The notes: a model not told the origin generated them from the sequence alone. Positions 26,919-36,313 are shown, counted from the first letter of the stretch. The stretch: DNA of 64,000 nt from Sphingomonadaceae bacterium 3R27E2-A (GCA_005503165.1 SCNT01000013.1:1-64000), one strand, 5' to 3'. A program made the numbers and translations.

Positions 26919-28454
26919 ATGGATTTCCGTAACGTCAACGCCTGGAACCGCCGCGACCTGATTCGCGGCGGCGCGATGCTTTCCGCCGGGGCGATGCTGA
27001 TGCGCCCGCTGCCGGGGCTCGCGGCGAACGGGCCGATGGCGGCGATCCGGAAAGCGGCCGAGGCGGGCAAGGACGCGTCGATCAAACGGATCCGCGACTG
27101 GATCGCGCTCCCCTCGATCGCCGCCGAGAACCGCGCCATGGCCGAGGGCGCGGCCTATATGGCCGAGCTCGCGCGCGACGCCGGCTTTACCGATGTCGAG
27201 ATTGTGCCCACCGACGGCCACCCCGGCGTCTTCGGCACGATCGACGTCGGCGCGCCGCGCACGCTCGGCATCTATTTCATGTACGACGTCAAGCAGTTCG
27301 ACCCCGCCGAATGGTCCTCCCCGCCGCTCGAGGGTAGGATGGTCGACCGCCCCGGCTTCGGCCAGGCGATCATGGGCCGCGGCGCGGTGAACCAGAAGGG
27401 CCCCGAGGCCGCCTTCCTCGCCGCGCTCCACGCGATCCGCGCCGCCAAGGCGAAGCTGCCGGTGAACATCGTCCTCGTCTGCGAGGGCGAGGAGGAGATC
27501 GGATCGCCGCATTTCCGCCAGATCGCGACCAGGCCCAACATCCTCGCCGCGCTCAAGAAATGCGAGGGCATCTTCATCCCCTTCGCCTCGCAGGGCAAGT
27601 CAGGCAATGTCACGGTCAACCTGGGGTCGAAGGGGATCATCGAGCTCGAGCTCGTCGCCAGCGGCGAGAAATGGGGCCGCGGGCCCAAGGGCGACGTGCA
27701 CTCCAGCCTGAAGGCGATGGTCGATTCGCCCGCGTGGCGGCTGGTGCAGGCGCTGCAGACGCTCGTCGCCGACGGCGGCAACACGCCCGCGATCGAGGGC
27801 TGGTTCGAAAATGTCCGCCCGCTGACGACCCGCGAGAAGGACCTCATCCGGGCCGCGGCTAAGGCGGGCGACGAGGCGCAGCAGAAACAGGCGCTCGGCG
27901 TCACCCACTGGATCGACAATCTGTCCTACGACGACGCGCTGATCCGCCTCGCGCAGGAACCGACGGTCAATATCGAGGGGCTGGTCGCGGGCTATACCGG
28001 CCCCGGCGGCAAGACGATCCTGCCCGGCAAGGCGGTCGCCAAGCTCGACCTCCGCCTCGTCCCCAACCAGACGCGCGCCGAGGCCGAGAAGAAGCTGCGC
28101 GCGCATCTCGACAAGCATGGTTTCACCGACGTCGAGATCAATGTCTCGGGTGGCTACGACCCGACCGAGGTCGCCGAGGACAGCCGCCTCGTCCGCTCCG
28201 AACTCGCGACCTACAAGAAGCTCGGCATCGCGACGAGCCTCAACCCGCGCATGGCGGGCAGCTGGCCGGGGTCGACCTTCACCGCGCCGCCGGTGTCGAT
28301 CCCCGCGGCGCATTTCGGCATCGGCCACGGATCGGGCGCGCACGCCCCCGACGAATATTTCCTGATCGATTCGACCAACCCCAAGGTCGCGGGGCTGGTC
28401 GACGCGACGATGGGCTTCGCCGAATTCCTCTATGTGCTGGCGGCGATAAAATGA
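26919..28454 (+). CDS. M20-family peptidase-like protein with altered metal ligands
   Basis: A 511-residue protein with a twin-arginine-like leader (WNRRDLIRGGAMLSAGAML). The M20 fold is clear: EGEEEIGSP holds the general base and a metal Glu (192-193), and AHAPDEYFLID holds the last ligand His. Two standard ligands are changed. Met121 stands where the first metal His is expected (FMYDVKQ in place of GHYDVxP), and Asn158 replaces the bridging Asp (GRGAVNQKG in place of GRGAxDxKG). Activity as a two-metal peptidase is therefore doubtful. The start at 26919 follows AAGGGG. The next gene overlaps by 4 bases. Confidence 0.88.
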   Translation: MDFRNVNAWNRRDLIRGGAMLSAGAMLMRPLPGLAANGPMAAIRKAAEAGKDASIKRIRDWIALPSIAAENRAMAEGAAYMAELARDAGFTDVEIVPTDGHPGVFGTIDVGAPRTLGIYFMYDVKQFDPAEWSSPPLEGRMVDRPGFGQAIMGRGAVNQKGPEAAFLAALHAIRAAKAKLPVNIVLVCEGEEEIGSPHFRQIATRPNILAALKKCEGIFIPFASQGKSGNVTVNLGSKGIIELELVASGEKWGRGPKGDVHSSLKAMVDSPAWRLVQALQTLVADGGNTPAIEGWFENVRPLTTREKDLIRAAAKAGDEAQQKQALGVTHWIDNLSYDDALIRLAQEPTVNIEGLVAGYTGPGGKTILPGKAVAKLDLRLVPNQTRAEAEKKLRAHLDKHGFTDVEINVSGGYDPTEVAEDSRLVRSELATYKKLGIATSLNPRMAGSWPGSTFTAPPVSIPAAHFGIGHGSGAHAPDEYFLIDSTNPKVAGLVDATMGFAEFLYVLAAIK

Positions 28455-28906
28455 GCGACCTCAACGGCGTCGCCCACGTCATTTTGACCGCGGGCGATTT
28501 CGCGCGCTCGACCGCCTTCTGGCGCGACGTCATTCTTTATCTCAAGCTCAAGGTCGTGCTCGACAATGACGCGATGCTCTATGGCGTCGGCGGGCGCACC
28601 GCGATCGGTATCCGCACCGGCAGCCCGGAAAATGCCGGCAAGCGCTTCGACCAGGGCGCGCCGGGGCTCCACCACGCCTGCTTCCGCCTGCGCGACCGCG
28701 CCGCGGTCGACCGCATCTACGCCTTCCTCGCGGACCGCAGCGACATCGTCTTCGTCCACGGCCCGCAGGAGGAGCCCTGGGCGCCGGGATATTATTCCAT
28801 ATTGTTCGAGGACCCCGACGGCATCCGCATCGAATTCAACCATGTCCCCGGCATCGGCCTGCTCGCCGAGGGCGAGACGATCGGCGGCGCGGAGGTGTTC
28901 GACTGA
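28451..28906 (+). CDS. VOC-family (glyoxalase-like) protein
   Basis: A 151-residue vicinal-oxygen-chelate protein. The two beta-alpha-beta-beta-beta repeats are visible, with His in GVAHVILTAGD and GLHHACFRL and an Asp/Glu-rich end (DPDGIRIEFNHVPG) that usually provides metal ligands. It could be a dioxygenase, lyase or isomerase; the substrate is unknown. It overlaps the M20 gene by 4 bases (ATGA), so the two probably act together. Confidence 0.88.
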   Translation: MSDLNGVAHVILTAGDFARSTAFWRDVILYLKLKVVLDNDAMLYGVGGRTAIGIRTGSPENAGKRFDQGAPGLHHACFRLRDRAAVDRIYAFLADRSDIVFVHGPQEEPWAPGYYSILFEDPDGIRIEFNHVPGIGLLAEGETIGGAEVFD

Positions 28907-28914
28907 CATCTCGA

Positions 28915-28958
28915 CTCCCTGTCGCGAAGCAATGGGGAGGGAGCAGCGGCGTAGCCGC
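28915..28958. repeat. Partial copy of the CCTCCCTGTCGCGAAGC element
   Basis: CTCCCTGTCGCGAAGCAATG followed by GGGAGG matches one arm of the element at 57348-57482. The other arm is missing, so this is a half copy or a decayed copy. Confidence 0.55.
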
Positions 28959-29001
28959 AAATCCGCTGGCATTTCCACCCCGCGCCCCCCATTTGCATAG
29001 T

Positions 29002-29277
29002 ATGTGGATCGCCATCATCGCCATTTTCGCCGCGGGCATCGGTAATTTCGCGATGCACCGCGCCTTCATGGAAAGCGACGACCCGCTGGTCCGGCAGATG
29101 GTGAAGCCGCTGGCCGATAAGGTCGGGCCGAACATCACCTATATCTTCGAATTTCTGCTGCTCGTCGGCGCGATGGCGATCGCGACGCGCAACTGGTTCA
29201 CCGCGCTGCTGCTCTACGGCCTCTACACCATCTTCAACGCCATGGCGTTCAGCTGGGTGATGAACCGGCCGAAGTAA
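29002..29277 (+). CDS. Small membrane protein of unknown function
   Basis: A 91-residue protein with two or three hydrophobic segments (MWIAIIAIFAAGIGNFAMH, IFEFLLLVGAMAIA, LLLYGLYTIFNAM). It is predicted to sit in the inner membrane. The ATG is preferred to a TTG 9 bases upstream. No ribosome-binding site is obvious. I do not recognise a family. Confidence 0.65.
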   Translation: MWIAIIAIFAAGIGNFAMHRAFMESDDPLVRQMVKPLADKVGPNITYIFEFLLLVGAMAIATRNWFTALLLYGLYTIFNAMAFSWVMNRPK

Positions 29278-29343
29278 CGGCTTGGGCAGAGGTCGCGCGA
29301 GACAGAGACGGACCGCTATTTCGCGAGCGTCGGTCCTGTTGGT

Positions 29344-29491
29344 TTCGCGCAAAGACGCAAAGACATGAAGACGTTAGCGTGCGACTGCCAAGGTCGCTTC
29401 GTCATCAACGCAGCGCCATGATATGGCATTGGCGGAAAATGCCGCTTCGCGGCCCGCAAGACATCTTCGTGCGTTTGCGTCTTTACGCGAA
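29344..29491. repeat. Inverted-repeat element (AAAGACGCAAAGAC type)
   Basis: The left end TTCGCGCAAAGACGCAAAGA and the right end, whose complement is TTCGCGTAAAGACGCAAACG, pair over about 28 bases with a few mismatches. The 148-bp unit lies in the 255-base gap after the small membrane protein and contains no gene. It looks like a miniature inverted-repeat element. Confidence 0.65.
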
Positions 29492-29532
29492 GCAAAATGG
29501 AACAGGCCTGTCAGCACCGCACCGGCGGAACG

Positions 29533-30447
29533 TCAGCAAGCACCCGAAACCGGTCGTTCAGCCTGCGCATCCGCCAAGTCGAGCGCCGCCGCCCGGCCGA
29601 AGATTTGCGCGAGCAGCGGTTCGCTATCCGACACGCGCATCGCGACGTGGAATTCGACCGGCGCCAGCGCCGGCATGCCATCGATCTCGACCAGCGCGCC
29701 GCTGGCGAGCTCGTCGCGCACCATCGGTTCGGGGAAGATGCCGATGCCGCCGCCCGTGCGCGCGATGTCGATCATCGTGCGCGCATTGTTGCAGAGGTTG
29801 AGCGATTTCTGCGCGATACGCGACGCGGTGATCGCCTCGCGCATGCGGCCATGGATCGGCGACGGGCTGGCGAGCGACCAGACGGGCACGCTCGCGCCCT
29901 CCGCGAAGGCCGCGGCGACCGCGGGGCTCGCCAGCCAGACGAGCGCGACCTGACCGATCGGGCGGGTTTTGAGCGCGGGATGCGCGACGGGCCCCGCGGC
30001 GAAGACCATGTCGGTGCGCCCCGTGAGCAATTGCTGGATCAGGTTGGCGGTGAGGTCGATCTCGATCTCGAGGCCCACGTTGGGCATATCGGCCTTCAGC
30101 GCCGCAACGAAACCGGGGAGGCAGCTCGCCGCCGCGATCTCGCCGGCGCCGATGCGCACCACGCCGCTCGCCTCGCCATAGCCGCCGCTGCCGAGCAGCG
30201 CGAGCTGCATGTCGCGCAGCAGCGGGTCGCAGTCGCGCACCAGCTTGCGTCCCGCCGCGGTCAGCGACATCGTCCGCCCGTCGCGGCGAAACAGCGTCGA
30301 ACCGAGCCGCTGCTCGAGTTCGCGCATCCGCGCCGACACCGCGGGCTGCGTCGTGTTCAGCCGCTCGGCCGCCGCCGAGAAGGTGCCGAGCCGGTCGATC
30401 CACAACAGGGTTTCGAGATGATAGAGCGAGACGCGACTGATAGACAT
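29533..30447 (-). CDS. LysR-family transcriptional regulator
   Basis: A 304-residue protein. The winged helix-turn-helix is at residues about 6-65 (FSAAAERLNTTQPAVSARMR), the rest is a periplasmic-binding-like effector domain. It is divergent from scoA, 90 bases away, and so is a candidate regulator of the CoA-transferase operon. There is no Shine-Dalgarno before the ATG, and a TATGCA box sits six bases upstream, so the transcript may be leaderless. Confidence 0.95.
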   Translation of the reverse strand: MSISRVSLYHLETLLWIDRLGTFSAAAERLNTTQPAVSARMRELEQRLGSTLFRRDGRTMSLTAAGRKLVRDCDPLLRDMQLALLGSGGYGEASGVVRIGAGEIAAASCLPGFVAALKADMPNVGLEIEIDLTANLIQQLLTGRTDMVFAAGPVAHPALKTRPIGQVALVWLASPAVAAAFAEGASVPVWSLASPSPIHGRMREAITASRIAQKSLNLCNNARTMIDIARTGGGIGIFPEPMVRDELASGALVEIDGMPALAPVEFHVAMRVSDSEPLLAQIFGRAAALDLADAQAERPVSGAC

Positions 30448-30450
30448 TGT

Positions 30451-30460
30451 TTATGCATAA
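30451..30460. promoter_or_regulatory. Palindrome in the lysR-scoA divergent promoter region
   Basis: TTATGCATAA is a perfect 10-bp palindrome three bases before the lysR start codon and lies in the AT-rich 90-base divergent gap. It fits the T-N11-A style of LysR-type sites when one extra base is taken on either side, and it overlaps the possible -10 box of lysR. This would allow autorepression. Confidence 0.4.
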
Positions 30461-30536
30461 TCGAAAAATAGAATAATTAGAATTGATGGATTTTGTCGGC
30501 CAAAGTCGCCGCGCCGCAACCACGAGGAGTCCGTTC

Positions 30537-31247
30537 ATGGGTAACAAGCGCTATGCCGACGCAGCCGCCGCACTCGAAGGACTGCTGTTCGACGGCATGC
30601 ATATCTGCGCGGGCGGGTTCGGCCTCTGTGGCATTCCCGAGCGGCTGATCGACGCGATCCGCGACGCGGGCACCAAGGACCTGACCATCGCGAGCAACAA
30701 CGCCGGCATCGATGGCGAAGGCCTCGGCAAGCTGCTCCGCACGCGCCAGATCAGGAAGATGATCAGCAGCTACGTCGGCGAGAACAAGGAGTTCGAGCGG
30801 CAATATCTGGCAGGCGAGCTCGAGGTTGAATTCTGCCCCCAGGGCACGCTTGCCGAACGCTGCCGCGCGGGCGGCGCGGGCATCCCCGGCTTTTACACCA
30901 AGACCGGCGTCGGCACGCTCGTCGCCGAGGGCAAGGAAGTGAAGAATTTCGACGGGCAGGATTATATCCTCGAGCGCGGCATCTTCGCCGACCTCGCGAT
31001 CATCAAGGGGTGGAAGGCCGACGAGAGTGGCAACCTCATCTTTCGCAAGACCGCGCGCAACTTCAACCAGCCGATGGCGACCGCGGCCAGGATCTGCGTC
31101 GCCGAGGTCGAGGAAATCGTGCCCACCGGCAGCCTCGATCCCGACGCGATCCACCTGCCCGGCATCTATGTGAAGCGCATGATCGTCGGCGCGCCCTACG
31201 ACAAGAAGATCGAATTCCGCACAGTGCGCCCCCGCGAGGCGGCGTGA
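30537..31247 (+). CDS. scoA: 3-oxoacid CoA-transferase subunit A
   Basis: A 236-residue alpha subunit of succinyl-CoA:3-ketoacid CoA-transferase. [14 protein letters not shown] and [15 protein letters not shown] are typical, as is [20 protein letters not shown]. It moves CoA from succinyl-CoA to acetoacetate or another 3-oxoacid with subunit B. A GAGGAG site precedes the ATG. The subunit B gene is separated from it by a HAD phosphatase gene. Confidence 0.96.
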   Translation: MGNKRYADAAAALEGLLFDGMHICAGGFGLCGIPERLIDAIRDAGTKDLTIASNNAGIDGEGLGKLLRTRQIRKMISSYVGENKEFERQYLAGELEVEFCPQGTLAERCRAGGAGIPGFYTKTGVGTLVAEGKEVKNFDGQDYILERGIFADLAIIKGWKADESGNLIFRKTARNFNQPMATAARICVAEVEEIVPTGSLDPDAIHLPGIYVKRMIVGAPYDKKIEFRTVRPREAA

Positions 31248-32128
31248 TGCGCGGGCTGCTGCTCGGCGCGGCCGCGCTGACGCTCGGGATCACTCCAGCC
31301 TGGGCACAGGCCCCGGCCAAGAAGCCGGTCGTGATCGAAACCGAGCAAGCGCTCGGCATCCGCTATCTTTACGGTTCGGCCGAAGCCGCGAGCCTTTCGC
31401 GGCAAACCTATCGTGCACTGACGGCCTATGCGCTGGACAAGGTGAACCATCGCCCTACCGACGCGGTGGTGCTTGCGCCGAACGCGACCGTCGAGGCGCC
31501 TGGTTTCGATGGCTGCGGCAGGAAGAAAGATCTCGCGGTGATCTTCGACGCGGATGAAACGCTGATCTGGAATATCGGCGGCACGCGGTGGCTCGGCGAA
31601 CATGGCATGACCTTTGACGCCAAGGTCTGGTCCTGGTGGGAAGCGACCGGCGCGCAAAAGATATTACCGGTCCCCGGCGCAGTCGAGGCGGTCAATGCGC
31701 TAAAGAATGCCGGTATTGCAGTCATCGTGATTTCGAATCGCGATGCCGCCAGCACCGACGTGCCCACCGGCGCCGATCATTGGAAAGCGACCGCGGCGGC
31801 GCTGAAGGCGGCCGGTTTCGGCGACTTCACGCAAGGGGAGAATATGTTCCTGCGCGGGACCGGCCCCGATCGCTCCAACAAGGACGACCGGCGGCGGATC
31901 GTCTCGGAGCAATATTGCGTGATCGCGATGGCGGGCGACCAGCTGGGCGATTTCTCGCAGCTGTTCAACGCGGAAGGCTTGTCACCCAAGGATCGACAGG
32001 CGCGCGCCGCGCTTCCGGCTTTCGACGCGCTTTGGGGCAACGGCTGGTTCCTGCTGCCCAATCCGCTTTATGGTCCGTGGGACAAAGCGAAGCTCGAAGA
32101 CATCTTCGACGACGCCCAGAAATGGTAG
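31247..32128 (+). CDS. Secreted HAD-superfamily acid phosphatase (class B/P4-like)
   Basis: A 293-residue protein with a signal peptide ([20 protein letters not shown]). HAD motif I is IFDADETLIWN with Asp101 and Asp103, motif II is the Ser in VIVISNRD, the Lys of motif III is in RSNKDDRR, and motif IV is AGDQLGDF. This matches the IIIB acid phosphatase group (lipoprotein e(P4), AphA). It would remove phosphate from nucleotides or other monoesters in the periplasm. There is no lipobox Cys. It overlaps the scoA stop by one base (TGATG) and is placed between scoA and scoB. Confidence 0.88.
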   Translation: MRGLLLGAAALTLGITPAWAQAPAKKPVVIETEQALGIRYLYGSAEAASLSRQTYRALTAYALDKVNHRPTDAVVLAPNATVEAPGFDGCGRKKDLAVIFDADETLIWNIGGTRWLGEHGMTFDAKVWSWWEATGAQKILPVPGAVEAVNALKNAGIAVIVISNRDAASTDVPTGADHWKATAAALKAAGFGDFTQGENMFLRGTGPDRSNKDDRRRIVSEQYCVIAMAGDQLGDFSQLFNAEGLSPKDRQARAALPAFDALWGNGWFLLPNPLYGPWDKAKLEDIFDDAQKW

Positions 32129-32145
32129 ATTTCAAGGAGTAGAAC

Positions 32146-32781
32146 ATGCCCTGGACCCGCGACGACATGGCGGCACGCGCCGCGAAGGAACTGCAGGATG
32201 GCTATTACGTCAACCTCGGCATCGGCATCCCGACACTCGTCGCGAACCATATTCCCGCGGGGATGACGGTGACGCTGCAGTCGGAAAACGGCATGCTCGG
32301 CATCGGCCCCTTCCCCTATGAGGGCGAAGAGGATGCCGACCTGATCAACGCGGGCAAGCAGACGATCAGCGAGTTGCCGCAGTCGGCCTATTTCAGCTCC
32401 TCGGACAGCTTCGCGATGATCCGCGGCGGGCATATCGACCTGACCGTATTGGGCGCGATGGAGATTGCCGAGAACGGCGACATCGCCAACTGGATGATCC
32501 CGGGCAAGATGATCAAGGGCATGGGCGGTGCGATGGACCTCGTCGCCGGGGTCAAGAAGATCATCGTCGTGATGGAGCACAACGCCAAGGACGGCAGCCC
32601 GAAGTTCATCCCGGCGTGCACGCTGCCGCTGACCGGCCAGAATGTCGTCGACATGATCATCACCGACCTCGCGGTATTCAAGCGCGACGATCATGACAGC
32701 CCGTTCCGGCTGATCGAACTCGCGCCCGGGGTGACCGCCGAGGAAGTCGCCGAAAAGACGACGGCGCATTATATTGCCTGA
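32146..32781 (+). CDS. scoB: 3-oxoacid CoA-transferase subunit B
   Basis: A 211-residue beta subunit. The catalytic Glu47 is in LQSENGMLG; it carries the CoA thioester intermediate. [18 protein letters not shown] is typical. A strong AAGGAG site precedes the ATG. It works with subunit A encoded 900 bases upstream across the HAD phosphatase gene. Confidence 0.96.
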   Translation: MPWTRDDMAARAAKELQDGYYVNLGIGIPTLVANHIPAGMTVTLQSENGMLGIGPFPYEGEEDADLINAGKQTISELPQSAYFSSSDSFAMIRGGHIDLTVLGAMEIAENGDIANWMIPGKMIKGMGGAMDLVAGVKKIIVVMEHNAKDGSPKFIPACTLPLTGQNVVDMIITDLAVFKRDDHDSPFRLIELAPGVTAEEVAEKTTAHYIA

Positions 32782-33223
32782 CGTCGCCGCGCATCCCGGC
32801 GCCCCCTGGCTGATCGTCGGCGGGTGGCTGTCGGTGGCTGCAGCGCTGCTCCATCTCGCCTGCATCTTCGGCGGGCCCGACTGGTATCGTTTCTTCGGCG
32901 CCGGTGAGGGCATGGCGCGCGCCGCAGCGCGCGGCGATCTGAGGCCAACGCTGATCACGCTGGGGATCGCGGCGGTGCTCCTGATCTGGGCGGCCTACGC
33001 CTTTTCGGGCGCGGGTTCGCTGCCGCGCCTGCCCCTGCTGCGCACGGGGCTTGTCGTCATCACCGCGATCTACCTGCTGCGCGCGCTGCTGTTCGTGCCG
33101 CTGCATGTCTGGCGGCCGCAGCATAGCGACGCTTTTGCGATCGGGTCGTCGCTGATCGTGCTCGCCTATGGCGTCGTTTACGCGGTCGGAACGCTCAAGG
33201 CGTGGCCCTTTCTGGGGCGTTGA
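32774..33223 (+). CDS. Small four-helix membrane protein of unknown function
   Basis: A 149-residue protein with four hydrophobic segments ([70 protein letters not shown]). The best start is TTG, overlapping scoB by 8 bases; no ATG is available near the N-terminus. Family unknown. Confidence 0.65.
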   Translation: MPDVAAHPGAPWLIVGGWLSVAAALLHLACIFGGPDWYRFFGAGEGMARAAARGDLRPTLITLGIAAVLLIWAAYAFSGAGSLPRLPLLRTGLVVITAIYLLRALLFVPLHVWRPQHSDAFAIGSSLIVLAYGVVYAVGTLKAWPFLGR

Positions 33224-33274
33224 TCGCAGCGGGGGTGACGAGGGCGCCCGTCGCGGCTAAGACCACGCCAAAAT

Positions 33275-34594
33275 ATGAAGTCGCAACCTTCCAAGAAGAA
33301 ATCCACGAAGCGCGTCATCGCCGCGCTGGCCGCGATTGCCGCGCTGGGATCGGCCGGCTGGCTTGGCTTGCGCGCGCCCGGCGGCGACCATCATGCGCTC
33401 GCCAGCGTCGCGATCCCGATCAAGCCGCCCGCGAATCTGCCCGACACTCCCGCCGAATGGCGCGGGCGGATCGACTATCGCGCGCTCGACAAGCAGCTGA
33501 CCGAGCTCGCGCAGCGCCCCGAAATGGCGGGGCTGGCGGTCGCGGTGGTCGAGGACGGCAAGCTCAGCTTCGTGCGCGGCTATGGCGTGGCCGACGCGGC
33601 GACCGGCGCGCCGGTTACCCCGCACACGGTCTTCCGCTGGGCCTCGGTCTCGAAGACCGCGACCGGCGTGCTCGCCGCCAAGCTCGCGAAGGACGGCACG
33701 GTCGACCTCGACCGCCCGGTCGCGGGGTGGCGCAGTTCATCGCTGCGCCTGCCGGGCGGCGCCGAGACGCAGCTGCGGCTCGACGACCTGCTCGCACAGC
33801 GCACCGGGCTCACGAAGAATGCCTATGACGAGAAACTGGAGGAGGGGCAGAATCCGCAGTTCCTGCGCGCCGGCCTCGCGACCGCGCCGCTGCAATGCCA
33901 GCCCGGCACCTGCTACACCTATCAGAATATCGCCTTCGACACAGCGAGCGAGATCCTCGCCGAGGCCGCGAAGGAGCCCTTCGCCGACGCGGTCGAGGAT
34001 CGTTTCTTCCGCCCGCTCGGCATGGTCAGCGCGGGTTATGGCATGGCGCGGCTGACCGGCGCCAAGGACTGGGCGCGGCCGCATCGCAACGGCCAGCATG
34101 TCCGCGAGGTCAAGGAAGCCTATTGGCGCGTGCCCGCCGCCGCAGGGGTCGAGAGCGACATCGTCGATTTCGCGACCTGGATGCAGGCGATGATGGGCGC
34201 GCGGCCCGACGTGCTGCCCGGCGGGGTGTTGCAACTGGCGCATAGCCCGCGCGTCGGCACCGGACGCCTCTATGGCGGCGCGCTGCGCCAGGCCACCAGC
34301 GACGCGTCCTACGGCCTCGGCTGGCGGAGCTTCGCCTATGGCGACCGCCGGCTCGAGGGCCATTCGGGCGCGGTCGCGGGCTATCGAGCCACGATGATCT
34401 TCGAGCCCGCGACGCGGACCGGCGTCGTCGTGCTGTGGAACAGCGACTGGGGCTTCCCCTTCCGCGTGCCCTTTGCAGTGATCGACAGCTATCATCGCCG
34501 CGAAGGCAGCAACTGGCTCGACACGAGCGAGCTGCCGCATCGCGGCGTGGCACCGGCTGCGGCACCCGCGGCGACCGAGCACGCCAACGGCTGA
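33275..34594 (+). CDS. Class C beta-lactamase-like serine hydrolase
   Basis: A 439-residue protein with an N-terminal membrane segment (VIAALAAIAALGSAGWLGL). The serine-hydrolase motifs of the beta-lactamase/DD-peptidase family are present: SVSK at 124-127, YQN in CYTYQNIAFD, and HSGAVAGY in place of KTG. This pattern is common in esterases and peptidases as well as beta-lactamases, so beta-lactam hydrolysis is not implied. It is probably periplasmic and membrane-anchored. No partner gene is evident. Confidence 0.88.
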   Translation: MKSQPSKKKSTKRVIAALAAIAALGSAGWLGLRAPGGDHHALASVAIPIKPPANLPDTPAEWRGRIDYRALDKQLTELAQRPEMAGLAVAVVEDGKLSFVRGYGVADAATGAPVTPHTVFRWASVSKTATGVLAAKLAKDGTVDLDRPVAGWRSSSLRLPGGAETQLRLDDLLAQRTGLTKNAYDEKLEEGQNPQFLRAGLATAPLQCQPGTCYTYQNIAFDTASEILAEAAKEPFADAVEDRFFRPLGMVSAGYGMARLTGAKDWARPHRNGQHVREVKEAYWRVPAAAGVESDIVDFATWMQAMMGARPDVLPGGVLQLAHSPRVGTGRLYGGALRQATSDASYGLGWRSFAYGDRRLEGHSGAVAGYRATMIFEPATRTGVVVLWNSDWGFPFRVPFAVIDSYHRREGSNWLDTSELPHRGVAPAAAPAATEHANG

Positions 34595-34667
34595 GCCGGT
34601 CGTGCTTTCGCCCGGCCCGTCGCCTGTGTATCAGGCGCGCGTCGGAGAGCGGAGAGGAGATTCATCG

Positions 34668-35645
34668 ATGCGCGTGCTGCTGACCGGATCGTCGGGCTGG
34701 CTGGGGCGGTATCTCGCCCCCCTGCTGACCGAAAGCGGCCATAAGGTGACCGGGCTGGACGTCGTGCCAGGCGCGCATACGCAGGTGGTCGGCACCGTCG
34801 CCGACCGCGCGCTGGTCGAGCGCGTCATGGGCGAACATGGCATCGAAGCGGTCATCCATGGCGGCGCGCTGCACAAGCCCGACATCGTCCGCTATCCGCG
34901 GCAGGCGTTTATCGACGTCAACGTCACCGGCACGCTCAACCTGATCGAGGCGGCGGTCGCCGCAGGCAACGACCGCTTCCTCTTCACCTCGACCACCTCG
35001 CTGATGGTGCGCGCCGATGTGCGCGCGGGCGCGGGCGCACATGGCGCCTGGTGGATGGACGAGGATTTCGGTCCGATCGAACCGCGCAACATCTATGGCA
35101 TCGCCAAGCTCGCCGCCGAGCAGACGTGCAAACTCGTCCACCGCGAGCATGGCATCCATGTCGCCATCCTGCGCACCGGTCGCTTCTTCCCCGAGGACGA
35201 CGACACCCACGAGGCGCCGTGCGGGGAGAATCTGAAAGCCAACGAGTTGCTCAACCGCCGCCTGACCGTCGAGGATGCCGCGGCGGCGCATCTCGCCGCG
35301 CTGGAAGCCGCGCCCCAGATCGGCTGCGACACCTTCATCCTCTCGGCCCCGCCGCCCTTCGTCCGCGAGGAGGCCGAGGAACTCGCCCGCGACGCGCGCG
35401 CGGTAGTCGCGCGGCATCATCCAGACGCCGCCGAACTCTATGCCGCAGCGGGCTGGGTGCTGCCCGAGACCATCGACCGCGTATACGACCCGTCGCGCGC
35501 GGAGCGCCGCTTCGGGTGGCGCGCGGCGACCGACTTCGGCAGCGTGCTGGCCGCACTCCGCGAAGGCCGCCCGCTGCCCTTCGCACACCACCCCGACTAC
35601 ACCTCCCCCATCGTCGCCCGGGAGCGCGAAACATGTATGTGCTGA
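34668..35645 (+). CDS. NAD-dependent epimerase/dehydratase family protein
   Basis: A 325-residue extended SDR. The cofactor motif TGSSGWLG is at the N-terminus, and the YGIAK motif contains the catalytic Tyr and Lys. The start at MRVLLTGSSG is preceded by GGAGAGGAGA. It would act on a nucleotide sugar or a related ketone; the target is not known. The C-terminal end overlaps the GST gene by 13 bases. Confidence 0.9.
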   Translation: MRVLLTGSSGWLGRYLAPLLTESGHKVTGLDVVPGAHTQVVGTVADRALVERVMGEHGIEAVIHGGALHKPDIVRYPRQAFIDVNVTGTLNLIEAAVAAGNDRFLFTSTTSLMVRADVRAGAGAHGAWWMDEDFGPIEPRNIYGIAKLAAEQTCKLVHREHGIHVAILRTGRFFPEDDDTHEAPCGENLKANELLNRRLTVEDAAAAHLAALEAAPQIGCDTFILSAPPPFVREEAEELARDARAVVARHHPDAAELYAAAGWVLPETIDRVYDPSRAERRFGWRAATDFGSVLAALREGRPLPFAHHPDYTSPIVARERETCMC

Positions 35646-36313
35646 TCACCGCCAACCGCAATTATTCGAGCTGGTCGCTGCGCCCGTGGATGCTGATGCA
35701 GGGGCTGGGCATCGCGTTCGAGGACCGCATCGAACCGTTCGCGCAGCCGGTGAATTACGACGCCTTCCGCAGCTTCTCGCCGACCGGCCAAGTGCCCGCG
35801 CTGCTGCACGAGGGGCGCACCATATACGATTCGCTCGGCATTACGCTCTATCTCGCCGACCGGCACGAGGGTGTGTGGCCTGCAGATGCCGACGCGCGCG
35901 CCTGGGCCCAATGCGCGGCGGCCGAGATGCACAGCGGCTTTTCGGCGCTCAGGAACGATTGCACGATGAACGTCGGGGTGCGCGTGACGCCCAAGCCGAT
36001 GTCCGATGCGCTGCGCGCCAATGTGATGCGGATCCGCGAATTGTTCGAGGAAGGGCTGGCGCGCTTCGGCGGCCCTTGGCTTGCGGGCTCCGCTTTCTCC
36101 GCCGTCGACGCCTTTTTCGCGCCGGTGGCGTTCCGCATCCGAACCTATGGGCTCGACGTCGGCGCCGGGCCGGCGTGGGTCGATCATATCCTTGCCGACC
36201 CCGCGATGCGCGAATGGGAGCGGCAGGCGCTCGCCGAAAGCTGGCGCGAGGAAAGCCATGAGGAAGAGCTTGCCGCCGCGGGCGCGATCACGGCAGACTA
36301 TCGCCATGGCTGA
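35633..36313 (+). CDS. Glutathione S-transferase
   Basis: A 226-residue GST. The N-terminal thioredoxin-like domain (LITANRNYSSWSLRPWMLM, FSPTGQVPALLHEG, IYDSLGITLYL) includes the conserved Pro and the Ser-Trp active-site region of the YfcF/zeta-like group, and the all-alpha C-terminal domain follows. The start overlaps the epimerase gene by 13 bases and the end overlaps the hydroxylase gene by 8. The substrate is not known. Confidence 0.93.
   Translation: MYVLITANRNYSSWSLRPWMLMQGLGIAFEDRIEPFAQPVNYDAFRSFSPTGQVPALLHEGRTIYDSLGITLYLADRHEGVWPADADARAWAQCAAAEMHSGFSALRNDCTMNVGVRVTPKPMSDALRANVMRIRELFEEGLARFGGPWLAGSAFSAVDAFFAPVAFRIRTYGLDVGAGPAWVDHILADPAMREWERQALAESWREESHEEELAAAGAITADYRHG

Noticed and set aside
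31247-32128. Foreign base composition for the HAD phosphatase gene inside scoAB
   Set aside because: One line is near 50% GC but others are 62-67%, similar to scoA, so composition does not prove transfer.
33275-34594. Calling the serine hydrolase a beta-lactamase resistance gene
   Set aside because: SxxK and YxN are shared with many esterases and peptidases, and the third motif is HSG and not KTG, so drug resistance cannot be claimed.
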